Notes under the pieces: model-generated
Databases searched by the model: none
Told to the model about the DNA's origin: nothing
Seen by the model: the letters and a program-made list of their open reading frames with translations, nothing else
Shown: positions 51,453 through 60,527 of the stretch, piece after piece
How the letters are laid out: each line of letters starts with the position of its first letter
Numbering within the stretch: the first letter of the stretch is position 1
Position numbers and translations under genes: made by a program
NCBI GenBank assembly: GCA_934309475.1
Contig: CAKRDK010000013.1
Coordinates: 1 to 61,239 of the forward strand
Direction: 5' to 3'
From: an uncultured Roseburia sp.
Lineage (GTDB): Bacteria; Bacillota; Clostridia; Lachnospirales; Lachnospiraceae
Length of the DNA: 61,239 nt

Positions 51453-53615
51453 ATGGAGCAGCAGATAGAAAAGCTTTTGCAGGAAATGACGCTGGAAGAG
51501 AAAATCGGTATGATTCATGGCGCCGGACTTTTTCGGACGCAGGGCGTAAAGCGGCTTGGAATCCCGGAACTTCATATGTCGGACGGACCAATGGGTGTCC
51601 GCTGTGAGTTTTTGGATTTAAAGTGGGAGCCGGCATGCACAACGGAAGATATGGTGACTTATCTTCCGAGTAACAGTGCACTTGCGTCTACCTGGAACAG
51701 AAGGCTTGCAAAAGAGGCAGGAAATGTCTTAGGCGAGGAAGCGCGCGGCAGGAAAAAAGATGTCATTTTGGCACCTGGAATCAATATCAAACGTAGTCCA
51801 CTATGCGGTAGAAACTTTGAATACATGAGTGAGGACCCGCGTCTTGTGGAAGAGATGGCGGTTCCTTTTATCGAGGGTGTACAGGAAAATGATGTCTCAG
51901 CCTGTGTAAAGCATTTTGCGGCAAATTCACAGGAGACAGAGCGTCTATGGGTGGATACGGTTGTCGATGAGAGAACTTTGCAGGAGATTTATTTCCCGGG
52001 ATTTTTAGCGGCTGTGCAGAAAGGAAAAAGCTACGCTGTCATGGGAGCATATAATCGTTTAAACGGAGAACACTGCTGTACGGGCAGATCACTTCTGAAC
52101 AAGACCCTGCGGGAGGACTGGAATTATGACGGAGCCGTGATTTCCGACTGGGGCGGCGTGCATGATACGACGCTTGCGGCAGAATCATCGCTGGATTTAG
52201 AGATGGATGTGACCTACGAGGTAGAGAAACATTACATGGCAGACGCACTGCTTGAAAAAGTAAAATCCGGTGAAATCAAAGAAGAATTTGTGGATGAAAA
52301 AGTGCGTCATCTGCTCCGGCTCATGTACCGCCTGAACATGATAGGGGATGATGCGAAAAAGCGCAAAGCCGGTGCTTACAACACGAGAGAACACCAGCAG
52401 GCTGTCCTTGATGTTGCAAGGGAATCTGTTATTTTACTAAAAAATGCGAAAAAGCATCTGCCGTTAGACGCATCCGCAGGCAAAAAGATTGCGGTCATCG
52501 GCAGAAATGCAGTAAAAATTCATGCAAACGGTGGCGGAAGTGCAGAAATCAAGGCACTTTATGAAATCTCACCGCTTCTTGGAATCAAGAGCCTGTTAGG
52601 CGGAAATGTAGAGATTTTTTACGCACCGGGCTATGACGTGCCATACAAAGAGGCGGCCGGTGGAGAGAATTGGCAGGCAGAAAGCACGAAGGAAGACAGC
52701 TGGAAGCCGTTAGTGGATTGGAAACCGGATGCGGCAAGACAGGAAGCCTTTGAGAAAGAGGCACTTGCGCTTGCGAAAGAATGTGACGAGGTCATCTTTA
52801 TCGGTGGATTAAATCATGAATTTGACATTGAAGGACGTGACCGCACGGATCTGAAGCTTCCGTATGGCCAGGATGTTTTGATTGAAAAATTGCTGGAAGT
52901 GAAACCGGATATGACGGTTGTGCTGTATGCGGGTTCACCGGTTGAGATGCCTTGGGCAGAGAAAGTGGAGAATCTAATCTGGTGTTACTATGCCGGAATG
53001 GAGGGCGGACGCGCGTTAGCGGAAGTCCTGTTTGGAAAAGTGAATCCGTCCGGAAAACTGGCAGAGACGATGATTCGGACGTTGTCAGACTGTCCGGCAC
53101 ATGCGATTGGAACATTTGGGAATACGGATGTAGTAAAATATAAAGAAGGAGTTATGGTAGGCTACCGTTATTATGATACGAAAGAGATTCCGGTCAACTT
53201 CTGTTTCGGTCATGGCTTATCTTACACAGATTTTTCTTATGAGAAGCTAGAGATAACGCCGTTAGAAGCGTCTGCAAGATGTGGAAAACGTGTGGCAGCA
53301 GAAGAGGGATTGCTTCGCGTAACCGTAACGGTCAAAAACGTTGGAGCGCGTGCAGGTGCGGAAGCCGTACAGATTTATCTGGCACCGCACACGGAGTGTA
53401 ACGTGGAACGTCCGGCACACGAGCTGAAAGCATTTGAGAAGGTGGAACTTCTGCCGGGAGAAGAACGTGAGGTCACGCTGACCTTGACGGAAAAAGATTT
53501 TGCTTACTATGATGTAGAAGAAAAAGCATTTATGGTCGACTGTGGCGAGTATGAGATTCAGGCGGCAGCCTCCTCAAGAGATATTCGCCGGAAAGAGACA
53601 TACTGCTTGAAGTGA
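51453..53615 (+). CDS. GH3 beta-glucosidase
   Basis: 720 residues with no leader. The N-terminal barrel has SDGPMGVR and nucleophile D232 in VISDWGGVHD. The second domain starts near 320 (RESVILLKNAKKHLPL), and a fibronectin III-like end (VKNVGARAGAEAVQIYL) completes the family layout. In this locus it should remove backbone glucose after the alpha-xylosidases have uncovered it. It is last in the operon and faces the lacI-type gene tail to tail, with 15 bases between. Confidence 0.93.
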   Translation: MEQQIEKLLQEMTLEEKIGMIHGAGLFRTQGVKRLGIPELHMSDGPMGVRCEFLDLKWEPACTTEDMVTYLPSNSALASTWNRRLAKEAGNVLGEEARGRKKDVILAPGINIKRSPLCGRNFEYMSEDPRLVEEMAVPFIEGVQENDVSACVKHFAANSQETERLWVDTVVDERTLQEIYFPGFLAAVQKGKSYAVMGAYNRLNGEHCCTGRSLLNKTLREDWNYDGAVISDWGGVHDTTLAAESSLDLEMDVTYEVEKHYMADALLEKVKSGEIKEEFVDEKVRHLLRLMYRLNMIGDDAKKRKAGAYNTREHQQAVLDVARESVILLKNAKKHLPLDASAGKKIAVIGRNAVKIHANGGGSAEIKALYEISPLLGIKSLLGGNVEIFYAPGYDVPYKEAAGGENWQAESTKEDSWKPLVDWKPDAARQEAFEKEALALAKECDEVIFIGGLNHEFDIEGRDRTDLKLPYGQDVLIEKLLEVKPDMTVVLYAGSPVEMPWAEKVENLIWCYYAGMEGGRALAEVLFGKVNPSGKLAETMIRTLSDCPAHAIGTFGNTDVVKYKEGVMVGYRYYDTKEIPVNFCFGHGLSYTDFSYEKLEITPLEASARCGKRVAAEEGLLRVTVTVKNVGARAGAEAVQIYLAPHTECNVERPAHELKAFEKVELLPGEEREVTLTLTEKDFAYYDVEEKAFMVDCGEYEIQAAASSRDIRRKETYCLK

Positions 53616-53630
53616 CCGCGAGTCCGAAGG

Positions 53631-54650
53631 TTAAATATTTTCTGAAATTTTAATGGATAACTCCATGTAGTTGTATTTTTCTTTTGGAAGCTGGTGGAAG
53701 AGAAGGTAATCGAAGAGAAGTGCGAGGGAAGTTGCCCCCTGCATTTGTGGCTGCTGTGTTAAAATAGCAGTCACAGTGCCTTCTTTTAGCAGCTTGCAGT
53801 GAGAAGGGAGTGCGTCAAATGCAAGAACGGGTATTTTTTTGTTTAAGTTTGCAGCAAGGAGCGCACGGCAGCCGCCGGAGACACCGGAGGCGGTAAAATA
53901 AAGAGCCGTAAGGTCAGGGTTTCTTTCTAACAATTCTCTTACGGTATCAAAGGATTTGATGTCATCATCTTCGTTTTCCACAGTGGAAACAATTGTCATA
54001 TCAGGTGCGTTCTGTGCAATCCATTCCTTAAATCCCGCAATACGTTCTTCGTGGCATAAAATATCGTGCGAACCGGTTACAATACCGACCTGCGCACGTG
54101 CCCCGGTAAAAAGGGAGAGCAGCTTGGCAGCGGTTCTGCCACACTTATGAAAATCACTTCCAACGTAAGCAAGCCGTTTCGAGTGTGGGAGATCCGTATT
54201 AATCGTGATACACGGAATGTTACGTTCCCATAGAGCGTCAATTTTTTCCTTGATTTCCGGAGCGTTATAAGGCGAGAGAAGCAGTCCTTGTATGTCTTCG
54301 CCGCAGAGTTCGTCAATGGCGTTAAGCTGTGCTTTCAGAGAAAACGGGGTTCTTTTTTCTAAAAGGGTACAGCCGTAGATGGAAAGCTCTGCCGCTTTCT
54401 CACGAAGCCCTTGCATAACTTCATCAAAAAAAGGATGCTCCACACCGAAGAGAAGGATACCGATTTTATATTTTTTCTTCTGTGCCGCTAAAGCCTTCCC
54501 GGCGGGATTTGGCTGGTAATTCAATAACTTTGCAATTTCTAAAACTTTCTTCTGCGTCTCCTCGTTGACGGCTCCGCGGTGATTTAGAACACGGTCGACG
54601 GTTCCGCGGGAGACGCCGGAAAGTTCTGCGATTTCTTTCATGGTTGCCAT
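53631..54650 (-). CDS. LacI-family transcriptional repressor
   Basis: 339 residues. The HTH is MKEIAELSGVSRGTVDRVLN followed by a hinge helix (NPAGKALAAQKK). The periplasmic-binding-protein-like ligand domain (~60-335) resembles the sugar-binding RbsR/XylR type. It is divergent from xylB with a 222-base shared promoter region. Two GTGC-N4-GCAC operators overlap both promoters, so it probably represses itself and xylB/isomerase until a pentose or oligosaccharide is present. The effector is not known. Confidence 0.9.
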   Translation of the reverse strand: MATMKEIAELSGVSRGTVDRVLNHRGAVNEETQKKVLEIAKLLNYQPNPAGKALAAQKKKYKIGILLFGVEHPFFDEVMQGLREKAAELSIYGCTLLEKRTPFSLKAQLNAIDELCGEDIQGLLLSPYNAPEIKEKIDALWERNIPCITINTDLPHSKRLAYVGSDFHKCGRTAAKLLSLFTGARAQVGIVTGSHDILCHEERIAGFKEWIAQNAPDMTIVSTVENEDDDIKSFDTVRELLERNPDLTALYFTASGVSGGCRALLAANLNKKIPVLAFDALPSHCKLLKEGTVTAILTQQPQMQGATSLALLFDYLLFHQLPKEKYNYMELSIKISENI

Positions 54651-54700
54651 GGTGAAATGGTTCCTTTCTACTTACGATATTGTAATTTACTATACGTTGT

Positions 54701-54729
54701 ATTATAGCATCTGGCGTGCGGGTGCACAA
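54701..54729 (-). promoter_or_regulatory. lacI-type promoter with operator O1
   Basis: Minus strand: TTGTGC (54729-54724), 17 bases, TATAAT (54706-54701). Operator GTGC-GGGT-GCAC (54716-54727) overlaps the -35 box and spacer. Confidence 0.78.
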
Positions 54730-54788
54730 TTTTTTTGTGAGAATCACTAAATTTTACGGTACATTTTCTCCAATTTAAACATTGTTAT

Positions 54789-54836
54789 TTGAAGGTGTGT
54801 TTTGTATAGTTATGATAGATGATGTGCTCGTGCACA
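54789..54836 (+). promoter_or_regulatory. xylB promoter with operator O2
   Basis: TTGAAG (54789-54794), 16 bases, TATGAT (54811-54816). Operator TGTGC-TCGT-GCACA (54823-54836) covers the start site. Its arms equal those of O1 on the other side of the divergent region. Confidence 0.75.
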
Positions 54837-54872
54837 TTTGGAAATGTATAGGGAAGAAAGGAAAGGTAATTT

Positions 54873-56342
54873 ATGTTCTATATCGGAATTGATTTGGGGA
54901 CATCCTCCGTGAAGCTTCTTTTGATGGAAGAGGACGGAACGGTGAAAAATATTGTATCGCGGGAATATCCGCTTTATTTTCCGCACCCCGGCTGGTCGGA
55001 ACAGAACCCGGCTGATTGGGAGAGGGAGACGATGCAGGGCTTAAAGGAGCTGTTGGAGGGTTTTGACAAGAGCAAAGTAGCCGGAATCAGCTTCGGCGGG
55101 CAGATGCATGGTCTGGTAGCCTTAGATGAAAAGGACGAGGTGATTCGCCCGGCAATTCTTTGGAATGACGGAAGAACCACAAAAGAATGTGATTATTTGA
55201 ACCAGACCATTGGAAAAGAAAAGCTGTCCGAGTACACGGCAAACATTGCATTTACCGGGTTTACAGCGCCAAAGATTCTCTGGATGCGGGAAAATGAGCC
55301 GGAGAATTTTAAACGAATCAAGAAAATCATGCTGCCAAAAGATTATCTGGCATACAAATTAACCGGAACATTTTGCACCGATGTGTCGGATGCGTCCGGC
55401 ATGCTGCTTCTCGATGTAGGGAATCGGAGATGGTCGGATGAAATGTGCGAAATCTGCCATATCACAAAGGAAATGCTGCCAAAGATCTATGAAAGCTATG
55501 AGTGTGTCGGAACGGTAAAACCTGAGATTGCAGAAGAACTTGGTCTGGCTGCAAATGTAAAAGTGGCAGCCGGTGCTGGAGATAATGCTGCAGCCGCAGT
55601 TGCAACCGGAACCGTCGGCGATGGAAAGTGTAACATTTCGCTTGGCACAAGTGGAACGATTTTTGTTTCCTCGAAGAAGTTTGGTGTGGACGAAAATAAC
55701 GCACTTCATGCATTCTGCGATGCAAACGGAGCCTATCATCTGATGGGCTGCATGTTATCCGCCGCATCCTGCAATAAATGGTGGAATGATGAGATTTTGC
55801 AGACAAAAGATTATGCGAAGGAGCAGGAGCAGATAAAAAAACTTGGCGAGAACCACGTTTACTATCTTCCATACTTAATGGGAGAGCGTTCCCCCTATAA
55901 CAATCCGAACGCAAGAGCTACGTTTATCGGCATGACGATGGATACGACAAGAGCAGACATGACACAGGCAGTGTTAGAAGGTGTGGCATTTGCCTTAAGA
56001 GATTCTTTCGAGGTTGCCAAGAAATTAGGACTTAAAATTGAGCGGACCAAAATCTGCGGTGGTGGTGCGAAAAGCCCGCTTTGGAAGAAAATGATTGCAA
56101 ACATCTTAAATATCAAGGTGGATGTGTTAGAGACAGAAGAAGGACCGTCTCTAGGTGGAGCGATGCTTGCCGCAGTTGCATGCGGTGCCTACGAAAATGT
56201 AGAGCAGGCAGCCACACAGATTGTAAAAGTGGTCGAGACTATCGAGCCGGAACCGGAGCTTGCTGCAAAATATGAGGCAAGGTATCAGCAGTACCGCAAC
56301 ATCTATCCGGCATGCAAGAATTTGTTTGATAAAATTATATAA
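54873..56342 (+). CDS. xylB: Xylulokinase (FGGY family)
   Basis: 489 residues. The N-terminal phosphate-binding segment is IGIDLGTSSVKLLL (residues 3-16). GQMHGLVALD, the aspartate in ILWNDGRT (D~100), the second-domain motif GTSGTIFVSS and GGGAKSPLWKKM mark XylB. It phosphorylates D-xylulose with ATP, the entry of xylose into the pentose phosphate pathway. The FucI-like isomerase follows 24 bases on, so the pair forms a complete aldose-to-ketose-phosphate step if the isomerase accepts xylose. Confidence 0.93.
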   Translation: MFYIGIDLGTSSVKLLLMEEDGTVKNIVSREYPLYFPHPGWSEQNPADWERETMQGLKELLEGFDKSKVAGISFGGQMHGLVALDEKDEVIRPAILWNDGRTTKECDYLNQTIGKEKLSEYTANIAFTGFTAPKILWMRENEPENFKRIKKIMLPKDYLAYKLTGTFCTDVSDASGMLLLDVGNRRWSDEMCEICHITKEMLPKIYESYECVGTVKPEIAEELGLAANVKVAAGAGDNAAAAVATGTVGDGKCNISLGTSGTIFVSSKKFGVDENNALHAFCDANGAYHLMGCMLSAASCNKWWNDEILQTKDYAKEQEQIKKLGENHVYYLPYLMGERSPYNNPNARATFIGMTMDTTRADMTQAVLEGVAFALRDSFEVAKKLGLKIERTKICGGGAKSPLWKKMIANILNIKVDVLETEEGPSLGGAMLAAVACGAYENVEQAATQIVKVVETIEPEPELAAKYEARYQQYRNIYPACKNLFDKII

Positions 56343-56366
56343 GAACTATATATGGAGGAAAAGAAC

Positions 56367-57848
56367 ATGAATAACATCCCAAAAGTAAAAGTAGGAATCG
56401 TAGCAGTATCAAGAGACTGCTTCCCGGAATCATTATCCGTTGACAGAAGAAAGGCTTTGGTAAAGGCATACACAGACAAATATGACGCAGCTGACATCTA
56501 CGAATGTCCAATCTGTATCGTGGAGAGCGAAATTCATATGGTGCAGGCGTTAGAGGACATCAAAAAAGCAGGCTGTAACGCACTTTGCGTTTACCTTGGC
56601 AACTTTGGACCAGAGATTTCAGAGACACTGCTTGCAAAACATTTTGAAGGACCAAAGATGTTTGTAGCAGCAGCCGAAGAGACACAGGATAACCTTATTC
56701 AGGGGCGTGGAGATGCATACTGCGGTATGTTAAACGCAAGCTATAACTTAAAGTTAAGAAATGTAGGTGCTTATATTCCAGAGTATCCGGTTGGAGATGC
56801 CGAGGACTGCGCTGATATGATTCATGAATTTTTGCCAATCGCAAGAGCGGTTGACGGTTTATCCAAATTAAAAATCATTTCTTTTGGACCAAGACCAACC
56901 AACTTCTTGGCTTGTAATGCGCCAATCCAGCAGTTATATAATTTAGGCGTTGAAATTGAAGAAAATTCCGAGTTAGACCTTTTTGAAGCATTCAACAAGC
57001 ATGCCGGAGATGAGAGAATCCCTGCTGTTGTAGCAGATATGGAAAAAGAATTAGGTGCCGGCAATAAGAAACCGGAGATTTTATCCAAATTAGCACAGTA
57101 TGAATTGACCTTATTAGACTGGGTAGAAGCACACAAAGGTTACCGTGAGTATGTTGCTATCGCCGGAAAATGCTGGCCTGCATTCCAGACACAGTTTGGT
57201 TTTGTTCCATGCTATGTCAACAGCCGTCTGACCGGAAGAGGAATCCCGGTATCTTGTGAAGTGGATATCTATGGCGTGTTAAGCGAGTTTATCGGAACCT
57301 GTGTCAGCGAAGATGCCGTTACTTTATTAGATATCAATAACTCCGTACCAAAAGATATGTACAAAGAATCCATCGAAGGGAAATTCAACTACAAACATAC
57401 AGATACTTTCATGGGATTCCACTGTGGAAATACCTGTTCAAGCAAGTTATCCTTCCACGAGATGAAATACCAGATGATTATGGCAAGAAGCCTTCCAATC
57501 GAAGTGACAAACGGAACCTTAGAGGGAGATATTATCCCTGGTGACATCACATTCTTCCGCTTACAGTCAACATCCGATAATAAGCTCCGTGCTTACGTGG
57601 CACAGGGAGAAGTGCTTCCGGTTGCAACACGTTCCTTTGGCGCCATCGGCGTATTTGCAATCCCGGAGATGGGAAGATTCTATCGCCACGTACTGATTGA
57701 AAAGAACTATCCGCACCACGGAGCCGTAGCATTCGGTCATTACGGAAAAGCACTGTTTGACGTATTCAAATATTTAGGAGTTCCGATGGAAGACATCAAT
57801 TTCAACCAGCCGGCAGGCATGATGTATCCAACGGAAAATCCGTTCTAA
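56367..57848 (+). CDS. L-fucose/L-arabinose isomerase-family protein (FucI-like)
   Basis: 493 residues. The fold and residue pattern are those of the FucI/AraA superfamily: the N-terminal half has CNALCVYLGNFGPE; the C-terminal half has CEVDIYGVLSEFIGT, LLDINN, FHCGNTCSS and NYPHHGAVAFGHYG, which supply metal and sugar ligands. It should convert an aldose to a ketose. The partner xylulokinase and the xyloglucan setting point to D-xylose or L-arabinose rather than fucose (inference). ATG at 56367 is eight bases from GGAGG; ATG at 56352 lies in front of that site. Confidence 0.82.
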   Translation: MNNIPKVKVGIVAVSRDCFPESLSVDRRKALVKAYTDKYDAADIYECPICIVESEIHMVQALEDIKKAGCNALCVYLGNFGPEISETLLAKHFEGPKMFVAAAEETQDNLIQGRGDAYCGMLNASYNLKLRNVGAYIPEYPVGDAEDCADMIHEFLPIARAVDGLSKLKIISFGPRPTNFLACNAPIQQLYNLGVEIEENSELDLFEAFNKHAGDERIPAVVADMEKELGAGNKKPEILSKLAQYELTLLDWVEAHKGYREYVAIAGKCWPAFQTQFGFVPCYVNSRLTGRGIPVSCEVDIYGVLSEFIGTCVSEDAVTLLDINNSVPKDMYKESIEGKFNYKHTDTFMGFHCGNTCSSKLSFHEMKYQMIMARSLPIEVTNGTLEGDIIPGDITFFRLQSTSDNKLRAYVAQGEVLPVATRSFGAIGVFAIPEMGRFYRHVLIEKNYPHHGAVAFGHYGKALFDVFKYLGVPMEDINFNQPAGMMYPTENPF

Positions 57849-57882
57849 GCTAAATCAGCCCTTAAATGGGAGAATACATAGC

Positions 57883-57912
57883 TTGCCAAGTCTAAAAAAC
57901 CAGTGTTATAGT
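57883..57912 (+). promoter_or_regulatory. Possible promoter of the small secreted protein gene
   Basis: TTGCCA (57883-57888), 18 bases, TATAGT (57907-57912). The leader would be about 40 bases. Confidence 0.5.
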
Positions 57913-57958
57913 ATGAATATAGAAAGTAACTGATGTTTGGAAAAGCGGAGGTAGAGCT

Positions 57959-58723
57959 ATGGAGAAAATGAAAAGAAGATGTTTTGCGGGATTTCTGGCA
58001 TTTATAATGTTTTTAGGTGTATTTACGATTTTGCCGGAGACACAGGTACAGGCGGCTGCGAATAAAGCACTGCAGATAAAGGTTTCCTTCAATGGTAAAA
58101 GGGACAGTGACAAGGCTTATGACCAGAATAATTATGTGGTTACAACCGGGTATAAGGGAACTACAAAGTTAAAAAGTGGTATGACATTTTCTGCGAAAGT
58201 TTATGTACCTGTCGCTGCTTTGAAAAAGGATGGAGACACAGTGCATATTGATAATTTTATAAACCTTAATAAAAAGGTAAAAAAAGAATATCAGTATGTA
58301 GGAAGTGTGAATTCCAATTATACGGTTATGCTGATGAAAGCAGGAAAGAAGATTAAACTTGCAAGATGGAATATCAGCAAGGAGAAGGAAGAAAAAATTG
58401 GAAATTATGCGACGTATGAAAAATCCGGTAAGTATTATGTCATTACATTAAAGAATGTGCCATTGAAAAATAAGTACATAGATGTGAATGGGAAGAGTAA
58501 GAAACTGGATACGAGTTCAACCTTTATGCTTTCACAGGGAGTTTCGGTGGTTGGAACATGTAGTAAGGTGAGTGGTTATGTCTATCTGGATAATCTCCAG
58601 ATAAAGGGAACAGCAAAGACAATTTCCAAAATAACATTTAATTCGAAAGATTATGAATGGACGAATGCATATCGCTCAAATGCCGGAAAAGAAGTAAAGG
58701 TTTCCATAAAGAAAGTTTCATAG
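57959..58723 (+). CDS. Secreted protein of unknown function, possibly carbohydrate binding
   Basis: 254 residues. The signal peptide (residues ~8-33) ends VQA-AA. The mature part is lysine rich and beta-rich, with a late segment SGYVYLDNLQIKG like the closing strand of several carbohydrate-binding sandwich domains. It has no catalytic motif, anchor or repeat. I cannot name the family. It has its own promoter and terminator, and GGAGG seven bases before the ATG. Confidence 0.7.
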   Translation: MEKMKRRCFAGFLAFIMFLGVFTILPETQVQAAANKALQIKVSFNGKRDSDKAYDQNNYVVTTGYKGTTKLKSGMTFSAKVYVPVAALKKDGDTVHIDNFINLNKKVKKEYQYVGSVNSNYTVMLMKAGKKIKLARWNISKEKEEKIGNYATYEKSGKYYVITLKNVPLKNKYIDVNGKSKKLDTSSTFMLSQGVSVVGTCSKVSGYVYLDNLQIKGTAKTISKITFNSKDYEWTNAYRSNAGKEVKVSIKKVS

Positions 58724-58742
58724 TATTTCCTGATTTTGAAGA

Positions 58743-58793
58743 AAAAGTGCAGGTTATGTTTCTCAATAAAAACATAATCTGTACTTTTATTTT
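58743..58793 (+). terminator. Intrinsic terminator after the secreted protein gene
   Basis: A 19-bp stem with two G-U pairs (58743-58761 with 58770-58788), then ATTTTT. Confidence 0.9.
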
Positions 58794-58873
58794 TCATACA
58801 TATAAGTTATAATGTTTAAGATGGTTAAAAAATTAACGATAAATGGTTTACGAAATAAGAGAGGTAAAATACG

Positions 58874-60322
58874 ATGTATGCTGACGAAAATGTAATTAAG
58901 ATTAAACATGACGTACTCCAGGCTGTAGCGGAGCTCGCCTTCGCCGGTGAATTAGATGAAAAGAAAGAGTACATAGCAATGGATTTAATTCCGGGACCGA
59001 CTGCACAGTTCCGCTGCTGTATCTACAAAGAGCGTGAGATTATCAGACAGAGAGTAAGACTTGCAGAGGGAAAAGCTCCAGGTTCTGTTGACGATGGTAA
59101 TGTAATTCAGGTAATCAGTTCTGCCTGTGAAGATTGTCCGATTTCAAGCTACACAGTAACAGAGAACTGCCAGAATTGTCTTGGAAAAGCATGTATTAAC
59201 GCATGTAAATTTGGCGCAATCGAGCCGGGACGTGACCGTTCCCACATTGATCCAGCAAAATGTAAAGAGTGTGGACAGTGTGCAAAAGCTTGTCCTTACA
59301 ATGCAATCGCACATTTGAAGAGACCATGCAAATTTAGTTGTCCTGTAAATGCAATTACATATGACGAATATGGAATTTCTGTCATTGATGAACAGAAATG
59401 TATCCGTTGTGGAAAATGTATCCATAGCTGTCCATTCGGAGCAATCGGATCTAAGACATTTATTGTCGATGTAATCGAAGCATTGAAATCCGGAAAGAAA
59501 GTATATGCAATGGCAGCACCTGCAACAGAGGGACAGTTTGGTGCAGATATCACCATGAACAGCTGGAAGCAGGCAATGAAAGAACTTGGATTTGCCGGAT
59601 TTATCGAGGTAGGTCTCGGTGGAGATATGACAGCAGCTTACGAAGCAGAAGAGTGGGCAGAAGCATATAAGGAAGGAAAGAAGAAAGTGACATCCTGCTG
59701 TCCTGGATTTGTGAACATGGTTCGCAAACATTATCCGGAACTTGCAGACAGCATTTCTACTACAATTTCTCCAATGTGTGCCGTATCTCGTATGGTGAAA
59801 GCAAAAGATCCGGATGCTGTAACTGTATTTATCGGACCTTGTGTGGCGAAGAAATCTGAGGTTGTAGACCAGAAGATTGAAGGAAATGCAGATTATGTTT
59901 TAACATACAGTGAGATTCGTGCTATCATGAAAGCAAAGAATGTCATCTTGAAACCAGATGAGAACAGCTATCAGGAATCTTCCGTATACGGTAAGAACTT
60001 TGCAAAATCCGGTGGTGTAACAGCCGCTGTATTACAGAGTCTGAAAGAGTCTGAGGATGAGATTGACGCAAAAGTATGTCAGTGTAACGGAGCTGCTGAG
60101 TGTAAGAAAGCGCTTCTTCTGATGAAAGCCGGAAGATTACCGGAAGACTTTATCGAAGGTATGGTATGTGAAGGTGGCTGCGTTGGCGGACCAAGCTCCC
60201 ATACAGATCAGATGCTTGCAAGAAAGAGCAGAGAAGCTCTGATTGGTCAGGCAGACGAACGTGGAATCCATGAAAACCTCGAACATTATGATATGAACGC
60301 ATTTTCTATGCATCGTGAATAA
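58874..60322 (+). CDS. Monomeric [FeFe] hydrogenase, group B-like
   Basis: 482 residues. Ferredoxin-like clusters occupy ~75-200 (CX2CX2CX3C-type groups CKECGQCAKACP and CIRCGKCIHSCP, plus an extra cysteine group CEDCP...CQNC near 85-105). The H-cluster motifs are TSCCPGF (C275, C276), GPCVAKK (C323) and GMVCEGGCVGG (C432, C436). These are the shortened group B forms rather than TSCCPAW/MPCxxKK/GGGQP. It probably exchanges electrons between ferredoxin and protons in the cytoplasm. No partner diaphorase gene is adjacent. A weak TATAAT lies at 58808-58813. Confidence 0.85.
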   Translation: MYADENVIKIKHDVLQAVAELAFAGELDEKKEYIAMDLIPGPTAQFRCCIYKEREIIRQRVRLAEGKAPGSVDDGNVIQVISSACEDCPISSYTVTENCQNCLGKACINACKFGAIEPGRDRSHIDPAKCKECGQCAKACPYNAIAHLKRPCKFSCPVNAITYDEYGISVIDEQKCIRCGKCIHSCPFGAIGSKTFIVDVIEALKSGKKVYAMAAPATEGQFGADITMNSWKQAMKELGFAGFIEVGLGGDMTAAYEAEEWAEAYKEGKKKVTSCCPGFVNMVRKHYPELADSISTTISPMCAVSRMVKAKDPDAVTVFIGPCVAKKSEVVDQKIEGNADYVLTYSEIRAIMKAKNVILKPDENSYQESSVYGKNFAKSGGVTAAVLQSLKESEDEIDAKVCQCNGAAECKKALLLMKAGRLPEDFIEGMVCEGGCVGGPSSHTDQMLARKSREALIGQADERGIHENLEHYDMNAFSMHRE

Positions 60323-60338
60323 TAGAATACGAAGAATG

Positions 60339-60376
60339 AAAAAGGTGTGTCAGCAGTAGCTGATGCATCTTTTTTT
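60339..60376 (+). terminator. Intrinsic terminator after the hydrogenase gene
   Basis: A 16-bp stem with several G-U pairs (60339-60354 with 60359-60374) and AGTA loop, running into T7. Confidence 0.88.
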
Positions 60377-60527
60377 GTATAATAGAGAATTGCAAGGCAA
60401 CTTTTTTCTGCTATTTTCAGACTGTGGAGAAATTGAGACGAAGTTGACGAAATCAAAGGTGTTGCCCTATTGAAACAAATTGCAGGTAGGTTTAAAATAA
60501 AAGTAATTAGGATGTAGGAGGGATACA

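Noticed and set aside
60421..60527. Flagellar sigma-type promoter or c-di-GMP riboswitch in front of the chemotaxis gene
   Set aside because: Neither the TAAA...GCCGATAA pattern nor the conserved riboswitch core could be found.
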